Shown piece after piece: positions 41,592 to 52,309 of a stretch of 64,000 nt of DNA. The first letter of the stretch is position 1. Each line of letters begins with the position of its first letter. A model generated the notes under the pieces. That model was given only the letters and a program-made list of their open reading frames with translations, searched no databases and had not been told where the DNA came from. Both the position numbers and the translations under genes were made by a program. Origin of the DNA: Wuchereria bancrofti (lineage: Eukaryota > Nematoda > Chromadorea > Rhabditida > Onchocercidae); the NCBI GenBank assembly GCA_005281725.1, contig SSBO01000012.1, forward strand, positions 1,161,911 to 1,225,910, written 5' to 3'.

Positions 41592-44500
41592 ATGATTATG
41601 CGCTTATTATCGCAACCAATTGATAAGCCACCAGTTTTTGTGGAAAAAATTATATCGAAATGGTGGAAAGTTTGTATTATAAGTGAACTATTAGCTTTAA
41701 TATATATATGTATTATTATACAACCGGAATACAATGAACGTATGAAAGTTTCCGAAAATGCATTATTACCGGCACTTGTTACGGAACGATTCAATTATTA
41801 TCATCGAATTTCAGTTTTCTTAGAGAAACTTCATTCTGAACGGTATTTATTTTATTTCTCCCTTCTTTTTAATATTAAATTATTACAATTAATTTTACTT
41901 TTTTATATTATTTGTAAAATTTTATTTAATCATTTATTTCATTATAATATTATAAATGATGATAATTGTTTAATTTGTTAATTATGACATGTTTTTTTTT
42001 TTGTTTTCTTTTTTTTTTTTCATATGCTAATGTAATGTTTTTGATTAACTTTTTAATTGTTGATATTATCGCATAATGGAATTTATGTTGAAGATTTTTA
42101 AGCTAAAGTGAATAAAAATTTAACAGAATTTTATTTTTGTTTTTTCTTTTTGTTTCGTTTTTCGTTTTTTTTTTTTTTTCTTTTGATTTAAACTCCATTG
42201 GTTGTAAATGATGAGTTTTCTATAATTTAATATTATATCATTGTTAGTAAATATATTCTTAATGTTTGTTAATTTCTAATATTATTATTTTTTATTTATA
42301 AAATTGATTCGATTTATTAGATAATACTTTTGTTCCTTTTTAATACTTTTATTTAGTTTGATTTTCTTTTTTACAGTAATATTTCCAATTACATTAAAAA
42401 ACAACTTTTGGCTTATGGTATAATGACGCAAACGATGCAATTTACAGTAACTCTTCCAGGCTTTGTATGTTTTTTTTTTTCCTTTTTCGCTTTTTTTTTT
42501 TAAAAAAATTTTTGCTTAAATAGAAAGAATTGTTTTATTTATTATTATAATGCAATTTGTAAAATGGATTACGTAGTTGGAGTAAATTATAATTAAATCG
42601 AATAAATGAATTTTTTTTTTCATTTTTAATTGTTACAATTAAAACGAGACGTAACAGTAAGCATATCATAGAGTAATGTTATTGTTTAAACCTTATTTTT
42701 TCATTACTTAATTTGACTTTAAAGAAAATATAGTTTGAAAGTTTTGAAGAATTTTTTTTGTCTAAGCAAGATACGACTTATTTTTGTGTTCTGCGTTATT
42801 AAACGAAAATATTTTTACTCTCATAATCTATCATACTTAAAGTATTCTGTATGGATTAACTTTTAATATATCTTTAAAATAAATGAATAATCTTTTTGTT
42901 TGTTTTTAAATTAAAATTACGTTTTTTTTTTCTTACTATTATTAGCATTTCACTATTTTAGGATCAATCCGGAAAGAATGTTATAGGCGTTGTTCGTGCT
43001 AGCCGTTCATCATCAACGGAAGCAATAGTTGTAGCTGTATCAATGACTGAAACAAATTTGGAAGCATTAGCTGTTGTATTAGCTTTGGCAACTTATTGTC
43101 GAGGTGTTTTCTGTTTCTCTTTTTTTCTTTCTGTTATCTTTATAAATTAGAATAGTTTTTTTTTTTTTTTAAATTAATTTTGATAATAAAATGGAGCGAA
43201 AATTTTAATTGAATGTTTGAAATCTGTTTAAATTTATATTTGATATTTACTTAAAATGCAATTTTTTTTGTTTCAGAGCAAATATATTGGGCTCGTGATA
43301 TTCAATTTATTTTCGTTGATAATGGCTTAATCGGTTTAACAGCATATTTAGCTCAATATCATCAGCATCATCATTCATTTCTGAAATCTGACAAATTAAA
43401 TTTTCATAGTGGTGCGATTGTTGGTGCTTTTGCAGTGAAAGTTGATGGTTTATTGTTTGATACAGTAAATATTGAGCATAATATGATTAATGGTTTATTA
43501 CCAAATTTGGATTTAATCAATTTAATGGCAAAATTAGCAGATAAATATGGTGTAATTCCGGAAGTTTTCAATCATGGTTATCAGGTATCATGGTGGGATT
43601 TAGCTGAAACAACTAGTAAAGCTATGCTTAGTCAGGTATTTCTACTCTCAAATTTGTTTAAATTACATTTAATCTTCTAAATTATATCAAATTGAATTTC
43701 ATAATTTCATATGAATATTTTTTTTTTCATTTATTTCTGCTTTAAATTGCTATAATTACAGTGTGAAAAATTAAATTAATTTTCAAAATGAATCAAATAC
43801 TAGAAAAAGGGGGAAAAAAGAAGCATATCTATTGGTAGTTAAACTATTTCAAAAGTTTTAAATTTCTAACTTAAACTATTTAAAAGTTTTTTCAGGCTTT
43901 CAATGAGAAAGAAGGATTGCATAGTATTTTTGGACCATATGGTATACAGGCAGTAACTATACATGTTAAAAATATTATGGAAGGACATGCATCATTAACA
44001 GATTTAGGTCGAATATGTGAAGGAGCATTAAGGTTTATCTTTTAATTTTCAATTGAATTTATCTTTTTTATTATTGTAGTAATTTTGCAAGATTGATAGT
44101 TTTAAAGTAAATGAATATTAAATATTAAAATAAAAAATATTTACGATCAAATAGTGGTCGTACTATAAATCTATAAATATTTAAATAGTATTAATAGCAC
44201 TTATAATATTATAAAGTTAAATTTTTATTAAAATTTTCTCATTAAAAAAGAAATCATTGTTTTAGTATACGTTGTATTTTTAACCAATTTTAAAAATATA
44301 TTCATTATTTGTAATTATTTTTTGAAAATGATAATTTTTTTCTCGTCTTGAGTAATTTTATTATTTATAATTATTATTCAGATATGTTCTGATTAGATAA
44401 TTACTGAAATAATTAATTACATTTTGCAAATATTGCTTTTTAAATTACCAGTTAAACCTAATTTTCTTTTCTTTTTAAAATTTTGAATTTTTACAGATCA

Positions 44501-46275
44501 CTGAATAATATCTTGGAGAAATTTCATCAATCATATTTTCTTTATATAATGACGGATATACGACATTTTCTTTCTGTTGCTTATTATATGCCAGCTCTTG
44601 GTCTTATGTTATTTCCACTATTAATACTGGTAAGCTTATTGTATTTTGTTAACATATTTGTTTACATGTTTGTTTACATTCATATTTGTTTGAGCTTATC
44701 AAATCCTATGTTAGCTATCATTTATGAATGTATTTAAAGTGTACCATTAGTTTTTTGGATTAAATTTTTATAGAATATTATAAAATTAAAGTTATCTGGA
44801 AATTAATGAAACAAAAAATTATGATAGAGCATTTTAAACCTAAACTTTAAGCTCTCCACTTTTCAAATTTTAAACTACGACATTAATTACCACTGTTTTG
44901 ATTAAATTTATTTCAGGCACTTCGTGAATGGTTTAGTCTGAAAGAATTTACATTTCCAAATTCATTCGTTCTTCTTCATGTTATTGGAATAGTTCAATAT
45001 TGTATCATTAGAAATGTTGCTGTATCACAGTCTTATCATACCTATACAATTTTATTATCATTTTCCGCATTCATTCCGTGGTATTTCCTTTTTCCATTGT
45101 AAGTTTTTATTCGAAAAATTTTTAAAATTTCAATTATATCACATGAAATATTATTTATATGCAAGAAGTATGTGATAAAATTCTATGATTTAGTTCATTT
45201 TTTTGAGAATATTTTTAAAAAAATGAACAGTCTTGATTGTTTTATTTTAATTTTTCATATAATATGAGGAATTAATCAATTAGTTCATTAATTCAAAACA
45301 AAAATGTAGTAATTTTGAGTTCTGAACAATCGAAAATTTTTGTTTTTATTCTTTTCATTCATTTAATTTGTTAGTATTTGAATTACAGAAGCGAGAAGGA
45401 ATATATTTCATTAAAATTTCTCTTTTATTTGGATTATTGTCTTGTATTTGCTTCACTATCACTGTTGAATTTCTCACTGGCATATATTATTTCATTTATT
45501 GCCGTACCGTTGATAATATTATTCACAACGATTTATAATTGTAATCGGTAAGTTAATAATTTTTAACAAGATTTAATATTTCATAAGTGATAGAAATGAA
45601 TTTAAAAATTTTTAATGATAAAAAAAAGAAATGAATTCATATAGATTTTATTAGCAAATTTAACAAGAGATAAGAAATAAGTAAGGAAAAATTACGTTAT
45701 TACTTTTATTAATTATATTATAAAAATAAGAAATTAAAATTATCAATTATATTATAAAGGTTATGAAAAAGTTATGTGATATATATAATTGAGCACAGTA
45801 TTCTCAAATTTCAAAAAAAAGAAAAAAAAAGGAAATCTCAGTCCAATCTAATAATATTCCAAAATTGCTCAGTTAATGTAATATTAACATAAATCAATTT
45901 TTTTTCTTCAAGTTTATTTCTTTTTTCAAAAAAAAAAACTTTTTTTTTCAAAAATATTTTGCAAAAATTATCTTAACTTTTGTGAAATTTAAATTATACA
46001 ATAAATTTAAAAAAGAAAATATTTCTTTCAGATTAATTTGTCAATTAAAAGCTTTATTTGGTTTTCTATTACATCCATTTGTTATTTATTTATTGTATCG
46101 CTATTTGCTCTACAATATTCTTCCAACAAAAGCACATATAACAGATTTAGCAATGGATCTCATTAAATGTCATCTTTTATATGGCAGTTTTCTTTTTCCA
46201 TTTATTTACATTTGTTTATTACCTTTATGGAATTTCTCAATTTTAATTTCATCAACACCTATAATTCATCCATAA
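41592..46275 (+). CDS. GPI transamidase subunit GPAA1 (GAA1)
   Basis: Predicted exons: 41592-41842, 42377-42464, 42962-43103, 43277-43635, 43896-44032, 44497-44629, 44917-45098, 45389-45547, 46032-46275, giving 564 residues (human 621). A first membrane segment lies at about residues 26-45. The luminal domain has GAA1 features: LPGFDQSGKNVIGVVRASR, then ATYCREQIYWARDIQFIFVD, VSWWDLAETTSKAMLSQAF and GPYGIQAVTI. The C-terminal third is a bundle of membrane segments, beginning with FHQSYFLYIMTDIRHFLSVA, PALGLM and PLLIL. GPAA1 is an ER subunit of the complex that transfers GPI anchors to proteins, the same enzyme as PIG-U. The start is one of two nearby in-frame ATGs (41592 or 41598), 65 bases after a TTACAG acceptor. 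The tail converges on the CALML4-like gene. Confidence 0.93.
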
Positions 46276-46845
46276 TTATTCTCCTTTCATCTCAATTTTC
46301 TTTTCCTATCAATTAATAATAATAATAAGACTTGATGATAAAATTTATAACAGATCAATTTCTTAGTAAAATTTTTAAAAAATTTCTGTTTATTTTGAGA
46401 AATTATCCAATAACGCTTATTCCTTTAGTATTTGTTGTATTATAACAATAATAATAGTAAAAACTGAGTATAGCTGTGAAAGGAAGTCATTTATGATTTA
46501 TGGTATTTGCTTCTAGGCTTAATTATTTATCATTTTCATCAATATATTTGAAAATCGGACAACATATTAAAATTAAACGATGATGTTTTAATTAAAAAAT
46601 TTTTTTCTAAACTTCATTTTCAAACGTTTTAATTTAAAAATTTGTTAAATTATCACTGGCAATAATAATAATAATAAATTTAAGGGAAGATTTTATTTTT
46701 CATTTTTATATTTTCATGTTTGATTGTTTCTCTTGTTTAAAATTAGAATTAAAAAAAATTGTTTAGATTTAATCGTGTTAGAACTAATTTTTAAATGTGT
46801 TTTCTTGTTAGTTTCGCTACTTTTTTTTATCAATGAAATGATTAT
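46276..46845. other. Tail-to-tail region between GPAA1 and the CALML4-like gene
   Basis: 570 bases of AT-rich sequence with short AAT repeats. No clear AATAAA follows GPAA1. A reverse-strand AATAAA (TTTATT at 46692-46697) could serve the CALML4-like gene. Confidence 0.5.
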
Positions 46846-48112
46846 TCAATGATTATTATCAGTGAAATAAGTGTAATCAGTATGAATGTTTGAAATAAAA
46901 TTCAACAACGAACTAAATGGTACTCGACCACCAGTAGTATCTAATTGTTGAAGAATATTATAAATTTCTTCTCGTGACATTTTCTCACCAACTGATGATA
47001 AAATACCAATGAATTCAGGTACTGTAATCCAATTTTGTTTTTTCGAATCAATTCCTCGAAGTGCATCCATAATTTCTTTTATTGGATCATCTTTTTGATT
47101 TTCCTGATGTAAAATTTCCAAAAAAGATGGAAAGTCTAATTGTTGTCCTGAAATTTCACTCATTTAAATTTGCGAAATACTTTTTTCTTCAAAACAAAAT
47201 TTCAAATTATTTTTATTATGGATGCGTTTATTATTTGCTAAAAGTATTGTCACAATAATTTAATTAAATTTTGAAATGCAAATAAAAATGATGTTTAGTT
47301 TATGATTGAAATTATTCATTTAGATAATATTATCATTTCAATTATTACCAAATTTATGGAAATATTCTATTGTTTCCGGTGTAGTTGGAGTGTAACCAAG
47401 ACTACGCATTATATAACGTAAATGTGATGCATTTTGTGCACATCCTTTAGGACAATATAATGTAAAACATTGCCGATATTCTGAAAATAAAATTAAATAT
47501 TTAAATTTGAAATTTCTTAAATAGATTTGAAATTACTATTGTACGCTCAATAGAAATTTCTACAGTGATTCTCTGTATTTGAAAATGTAACCTTTAGTTG
47601 ATCATTGAATAATCATTATGTAATATTAGAATATAATCAACATTAGAATCTACCCATTTACTAATAATTAATTTTGCTAGTTGTTTCCTAAAAAAAATAA
47701 TAGTAATAATAACTTACCTTCGATTTGCTGTTCAGTGAAATAGTGAGCCTGAAATTACATTCGGATGAATATTTTTTCCTAATTTCATCCAAAGACAACT
47801 ATTCTTCTGATTGAAATACATATTTGAGTAATATTTAATCTTCTAAATATTGATTTAAGTTACCCTTTAATCTATAGATGTTATATTTTGCATATATAAT
47901 TATAATAATTATAATTTGAGATTTTAAAAATTATTCTTACACTTATTCTACAAATCTTTTAATGTTATTTGTTTATAACTTTTGATTTAAAATGAAATAT
48001 GAATGAAATATGATCATTTGCTAAAATGGTTAGTATAGTATTCGTCAAAATTTCATTAAAATTTGAATAAATATGAAAGAAAAGGGAGAAAGAAAGAATG
48101 ATTATTTACCAT
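46846..48112 (-). CDS. CALML4-like calmodulin-family protein with degenerate EF hands
   Basis: Exons in transcript order: 48112-48110 (ATG only), 47748-47718, 47480-47349, 47147-46846, giving 155 residues. The N-terminus MAHYFTEQQIEEYRQCFTLY and the segments LDFPSFLEILHQENQKDDP and SSVGEKMSREEI match CALML4 closely. The putative calcium loops lack the acidic residues needed: the first reads CPKGCAQNASHL, the third DSKKQNWITVPE, and the second and fourth are shortened. Calcium binding is therefore unlikely. In mammals CALML4 acts as a light chain of class VII myosins. An intron directly after the start codon is also the ancestral arrangement of calmodulin genes, which supports this unusual first exon. 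A longer reading from 47163 (MSEIS start) is possible but would skip the first EF pair. The end of C9orf78 lies 503 bases upstream on the same strand. Confidence 0.82.
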
Positions 48113-48614
48113 TGATAAATTTTCATCCGCCACACCAGCAATGTGTCACTTCAGTGAGTGTCAACTATCATTATCGTAGAAATTATGTCCCACTTTCATC
48201 AATAAAAATGATCATTGAAGGAGGAATAGTCGTTGTTGACCTTGTTAAGACAATCAATTGATCATTTATAGAAGATTGAGACAAATTCTTTATTGGTATA
48301 TTATTGATCGAAATTACAAAATTGTTTTGTCTACAATAATTGAAACAATTGAGATATGATTATAATGCATATCAGTGTATATCTTTTTATCAGTGTAATT
48401 TAATAAATTTATTGAGTAGCAGTGAAAATTTGAAATTTATTTTCAACATAATTTCAGTTTCGTTTAATTTCATTTAAAGGATCAATTAAGAAGATGTTTG
48501 ACATGTTAAAGTTTACATATCTTATGTGTTATATGCATAAAATTTGAGAAGTAAAAATTTATTTGACATTTTTGAATTTTTTGACATTTTATTTGGCAAT
48601 TTTATGAAATTTGA
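48113..48614. other. Spacer between C9orf78 and the CALML4-like gene
   Basis: About 500 bases between two leftward genes. It holds the C9orf78 polyadenylation signal (48558-48563, reverse strand) and the 5' leader of the CALML4-like gene. A weak reverse-strand acceptor (GATAATGATAG) ends near 48169. The arrangement could be a two-gene operon. Confidence 0.5.
48558..48563 (-). terminator. AATAAA polyadenylation signal of the C9orf78 homologue
   Basis: Reverse-strand AATAAA 52 bases after the stop codon. Confidence 0.6.
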
Positions 48615-51272
48615 TCACAAACGATGTATCGATACATCACTTAGTAAATTATCTGCATCTGTTAGTGTAACCTGAGCCTGAAATTCATATATTTTAGTGC
48701 TATCTTAATCAAGAATTCATTAATGCTACAAAGGATTGGTAAAAAAGACTTTTTGATTTGATCAAAAAATATACGAAATAATTGACATTTAACTTACCTC
48801 AGTATCAGGTCGTTCCAATTTTTTGCGCCAATCTTCTTGGCCAAGACGTGTGGTCGATTCCATATAAACTGTAATTATTAGTTTAAATAGTATAACAAGT
48901 GTTGCATAATATAACTTTGGAATTTAGTTAATTTAAAAAAAAAAAGAACAGAATCTTTTACAGAAAACATAAATGAAAATTATACATAAAATATAAAATG
49001 AATGAATTGAATAATCAACTGCTCACAAATAGAATGCTGTACATAATCCTTTGCTAAATCTTTAGCCCGATCTTGACTAAATAAACTATCTTGGGCAAGA
49101 TTTCGCCTTTTCTCAACCACTTCCTTCAGCATATCACTTTTTTTCTTCTCTGTTTCGATGATATTACTCATCCTTGCACTGAAATTTCAAATTATTACAC
49201 AAATTTTACTACATTAAAATTTATTCTTAGAATTACACTGATTTCTCGCATGATTAAAATAAATATACTACTACTATACAATATATCACAGGAATCTAAG
49301 AAAGAAAAAAAGTTTCATCTTATACGATAAAATTGATGTATATATAATTTAAATAATTGCAAGATATACCTATTTCATTAAATAAAGTAATTACTACAAA
49401 CATAATAGAAAAATAAAAGATTACTTAATGCCTAAATCCACTTCCGGAATACCAGCAAGCATTTGATTGGATAGAAGTTCATCATTACGTTCACTTCGAA
49501 AAAGACGAACTTTTTCCGCTGCTTTCCACATAAGAGCATCTTCCATACTTGATACTTTGGCCTGTAATACGACATAATAAATTCATAAAATTCATTTTAT
49601 CATCAAAAATAAACTCTATTATTTTGTGTGTTTCCCTTTTTTTCCTTTTTTTTCGATGAAAACATTATTAATCTTTTATATGTGAGTTGTTTTTTTATTC
49701 ATTGTTACTCGTGAAAAAAAAAATAAATAAATAAATAAATAAAAAGCTACTGTTGTTGCATCATTATCTTCCAAGTCTTGCACTGCTTTTCGTTTGCGCA
49801 ATTCCGCTTGCACATATTTTTTCCTGCAACAAATAGAACAAAAATAGGTAAAAAAAATGAAATAAAAGAATGTTACATTTAATATCAAATAAGTGAATAA
49901 TTTTAAATCCATCCATATAAAATGCCATATAAGAAAATACTAATACAAACTAAAAATTTAACAAATTTGAGAATATGTTTTAGCAAAACTATAATGCTTT
50001 AAATAAACAAAACCATGCGAAATCCAAAAAAAAACAGTCAGTAAATGATGTTAATTGTAAAACAATGCAGTATAACTATATATCATATAAAATAAAATCA
50101 TATTTAATCCCAACTAGAAATATGTAATAGATTTTCTTGAAAATAATCATTTAAGATAGGAAAATTTTGGATAGAATACAGTTGCATTAACATTAATGAA
50201 TGAATAATTATACTGAATTACTAAAAAACCCGAATGATTATTAAATCAATTCTGGCTAAATTATAATATCATAGACAAAACATACATTTCTTCATGTTCA
50301 TCTCTTAGAAAACTTTCTTTTTTAAATTGATCACGTATACCAGCTTCGATATCTGCTGCATGCCTATAAAATCAAGTAGAGTATATATGAGAGTACCTCA
50401 AAATTATTTATCACTTCTTCTAAATGTTGTCAGTGGTTGCGAATTTTGCTTAATTCTTTTTTCGTAATTGTTATCATTTTATTACGATAATATTCTGCAA
50501 AGCTTAGATAGTAAGTGTTAATATATGAAAATGATTAGTGATATTTGCAAAATACCATGAAAATGCTAACTTTTATCATTTCTTCTAAATGTTGCCAGTG
50601 GTTGCGAATTTTGCTCAATTTTTTCGTAATTGTTACCAATTTAGTAATAAAAAGTTTTTAAAAACTCGAAGATTTTTTTTCTTTTTTTTTTGAAAAAAGG
50701 ATTGCAAAACGAACATTTGAGCTTGGCGTCCTTCAGATAATCGAAGCATACCACCGCCACGTTGTCGAAATGGATCATCATCCATTGCAATGAATTCCGC
50801 TGCAAGCTCTTTACCTAAAGCGCATTCTACTGCATTCAATCCATTTTTACGTATACGACTTTCTTGTAGTTCCTTCACACCTTCTAATTTACATCTGAAA
50901 TTTCTTATTTTAATTATAAAACAAGTGATTTAATGTTCTAAAAAAAATAAAACAAAATTGGTACTTTATTCATTCTTTATTTATCCTTCTCAAAATATTC
51001 CTTATAATAATTTTCAAGCTTTCTACGAAGCATTACTCTCGACTAATTAATACATTGGTACTAATATTAATAATAAAACTAAAAACATGACAGGAAAGAC
51101 TAAAATATATTATGAGATAACCAGGAAACTTTTATAAAAGCAATATAGAAATGAAATGAGTATCTTACGCAATTTCAGCTTCATCCTCGGTTATGCTATC
51201 ATCGTTATCATCGATTATACGTTCACGTAAATGACGTTGTTTTTTCTTGGTTGGTTTTTTAAACAAAGACAT
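48615..51272 (-). CDS. C9orf78/TLS1-family spliceosome-associated protein
   Basis: Exons in transcript order: 51272-51169, 50894-50715, 50363-50286, 49823-49751, 49561-49425, 49178-49027, 48868-48798, 48677-48615, giving 285 residues (human C9orf78 289). Family landmarks are DDDPFRQRGGGM, KKYVQAELRKRKA, the near-invariant LLSNQMLAGIPEVDLGI followed by ARMSNIIETE, and DYVQHSIFY. A basic N-terminus (KKPTKKKQRHLRER) followed by an acidic patch suggests nuclear entry. Family members associate with the catalytic spliceosome and, in fission yeast, affect splicing of shelterin transcripts. Each splice join, including AT|GTTCGT at 50714, restores frame. The last 21-codon exon (starting AQVTL) does not resemble the basic vertebrate C-terminus. 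A TTTTCAG acceptor at 51304 precedes the start. The gene is divergent from the hnRNP M-like gene. Confidence 0.9.
49721..49743. repeat. AAAT microsatellite in a C9orf78 intron
   Basis: Five to six AAAT units immediately downstream, on the gene strand, of the exon ending at 49751. Confidence 0.7.
50408..50487. repeat. Diverged direct repeat, copy 1, in C9orf78 intron 2
   Basis: Shares TCTTCTAAATGTTG, CAGTGGTTGCGAATTTTGCT and TTTTTTCGTAATTGTTA with copy 2 at 50573-50650, in the same order. It differs by scattered substitutions and a three-base indel. On the gene strand this copy carries an in-frame TGA where copy 2 has TGG. Confidence 0.75.
50573..50650. repeat. Diverged direct repeat, copy 2, in C9orf78 intron 2
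   Basis: Partner of the repeat at 50408-50487, 165 bases away. On the gene strand it has an open frame reading KKLSKIRNHWQHLEEMIK up to a GTTAGC donor-like site. A suitable upstream acceptor is lacking, and the flanking C9orf78 exons join in frame without it. Confidence 0.75.
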
Positions 51273-52309
51273 TTCAAATAATTCACGTTTCCTTCTTTTT
51301 TTCCTGAAAAAACAATTCGAAATGAAACTTTTTTGGCTGAAAAAAATATTAATATATTTAATACTTGTCAACACAATTCATAATTATTTAGATTGAACAA
51401 AATTTTTGAAAAAAAAAATAACACAGCATGTAATATAATTTAAATATAATAAAAATGAAAGAGCAATCAGATATTTTGTCAGATTAATTCAAACCTATAA
51501 TATTTCATGCAAACACATTGTATTAATATATTATTGAAATGAACAATCAATAATCGATGTCACAAATTTCAATTTATAAATTTCAAATTAATTATTTTCC
51601 ACTTTAGCAGGGCAACATTTATAGCTATGTCTACGGATCGCCTCACACTTTGTAAATTAATTTTTGCTCTTTAATTTGCTAATAATTAACAATAAATCAG
51701 TTCTTTCGTAATCATTCAATGCATTACAGAGAGTTTTTTTGAAAAATAAAATAGAATAAAAACGAGAATTCTATTATATATTCATCTTTAGTACATCTTC
51801 TAGTGTATCTGAGAAAATTTTGTAAAATAAAATAAAATTCTAAAAATGAAGAAAAAAAAATGAATGCATTTTATTGAATTTTAGCAACTTGTCTCTTTCC
51901 TTTAAAGCCATTTGAGAAAGAGCTAAGTTGCGATTTTCTTTTAATTATTCCAGTCTGATTGAATTTAATTGTGGTTTAGTTAATAGTGGTGTATATTTTT
52001 ATGATTATATATCAATTTTATTGATTTATTTACTGTAGCGTAAAATTATTACATATGTACTAATTAATTACTGTTAACGTACGTCATTTATTAAATTGTG
52101 TTATACGTAATTCTCTTTACATGTATCTTCGTATATTTTGCTTATACCTATTTAATCATAGAATTTTTCACTGTTCAGTCATTAATAAATTTTATTTTCT
52201 CGTAATGATTATTTTAAAGAGAATTGTTAGCATCAATTTTTATACCTTTTTTTTTGTTGTTTTGTTGTATGTTTAATAATTCGTAATTTGTTTTGTTATT
52301 CAGAAACAA
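51273..52309. promoter_or_regulatory. Divergent promoter region of C9orf78 and the hnRNP M-like gene
   Basis: The two genes start about 1 kb apart and run away from each other. Reverse-strand TTTTCAG at 51304-51310 and forward ATTCAG at 52298-52303 are the likely trans-splice acceptors. The rest is AT-rich with no coding exon and no assignable core element. Confidence 0.55.

Noticed and set aside
46846..47163. CALML4-like protein starting at MSEISGQQLDF
   Set aside because: That ATG lies before a TTTCAG acceptor inside the intron; splicing to the upstream exon restores the family N-terminal half.
48073..48261. Forward 62-codon open frame
   Set aside because: Lies antisense to the leader and first exon of the CALML4-like gene; no recognisable domain.
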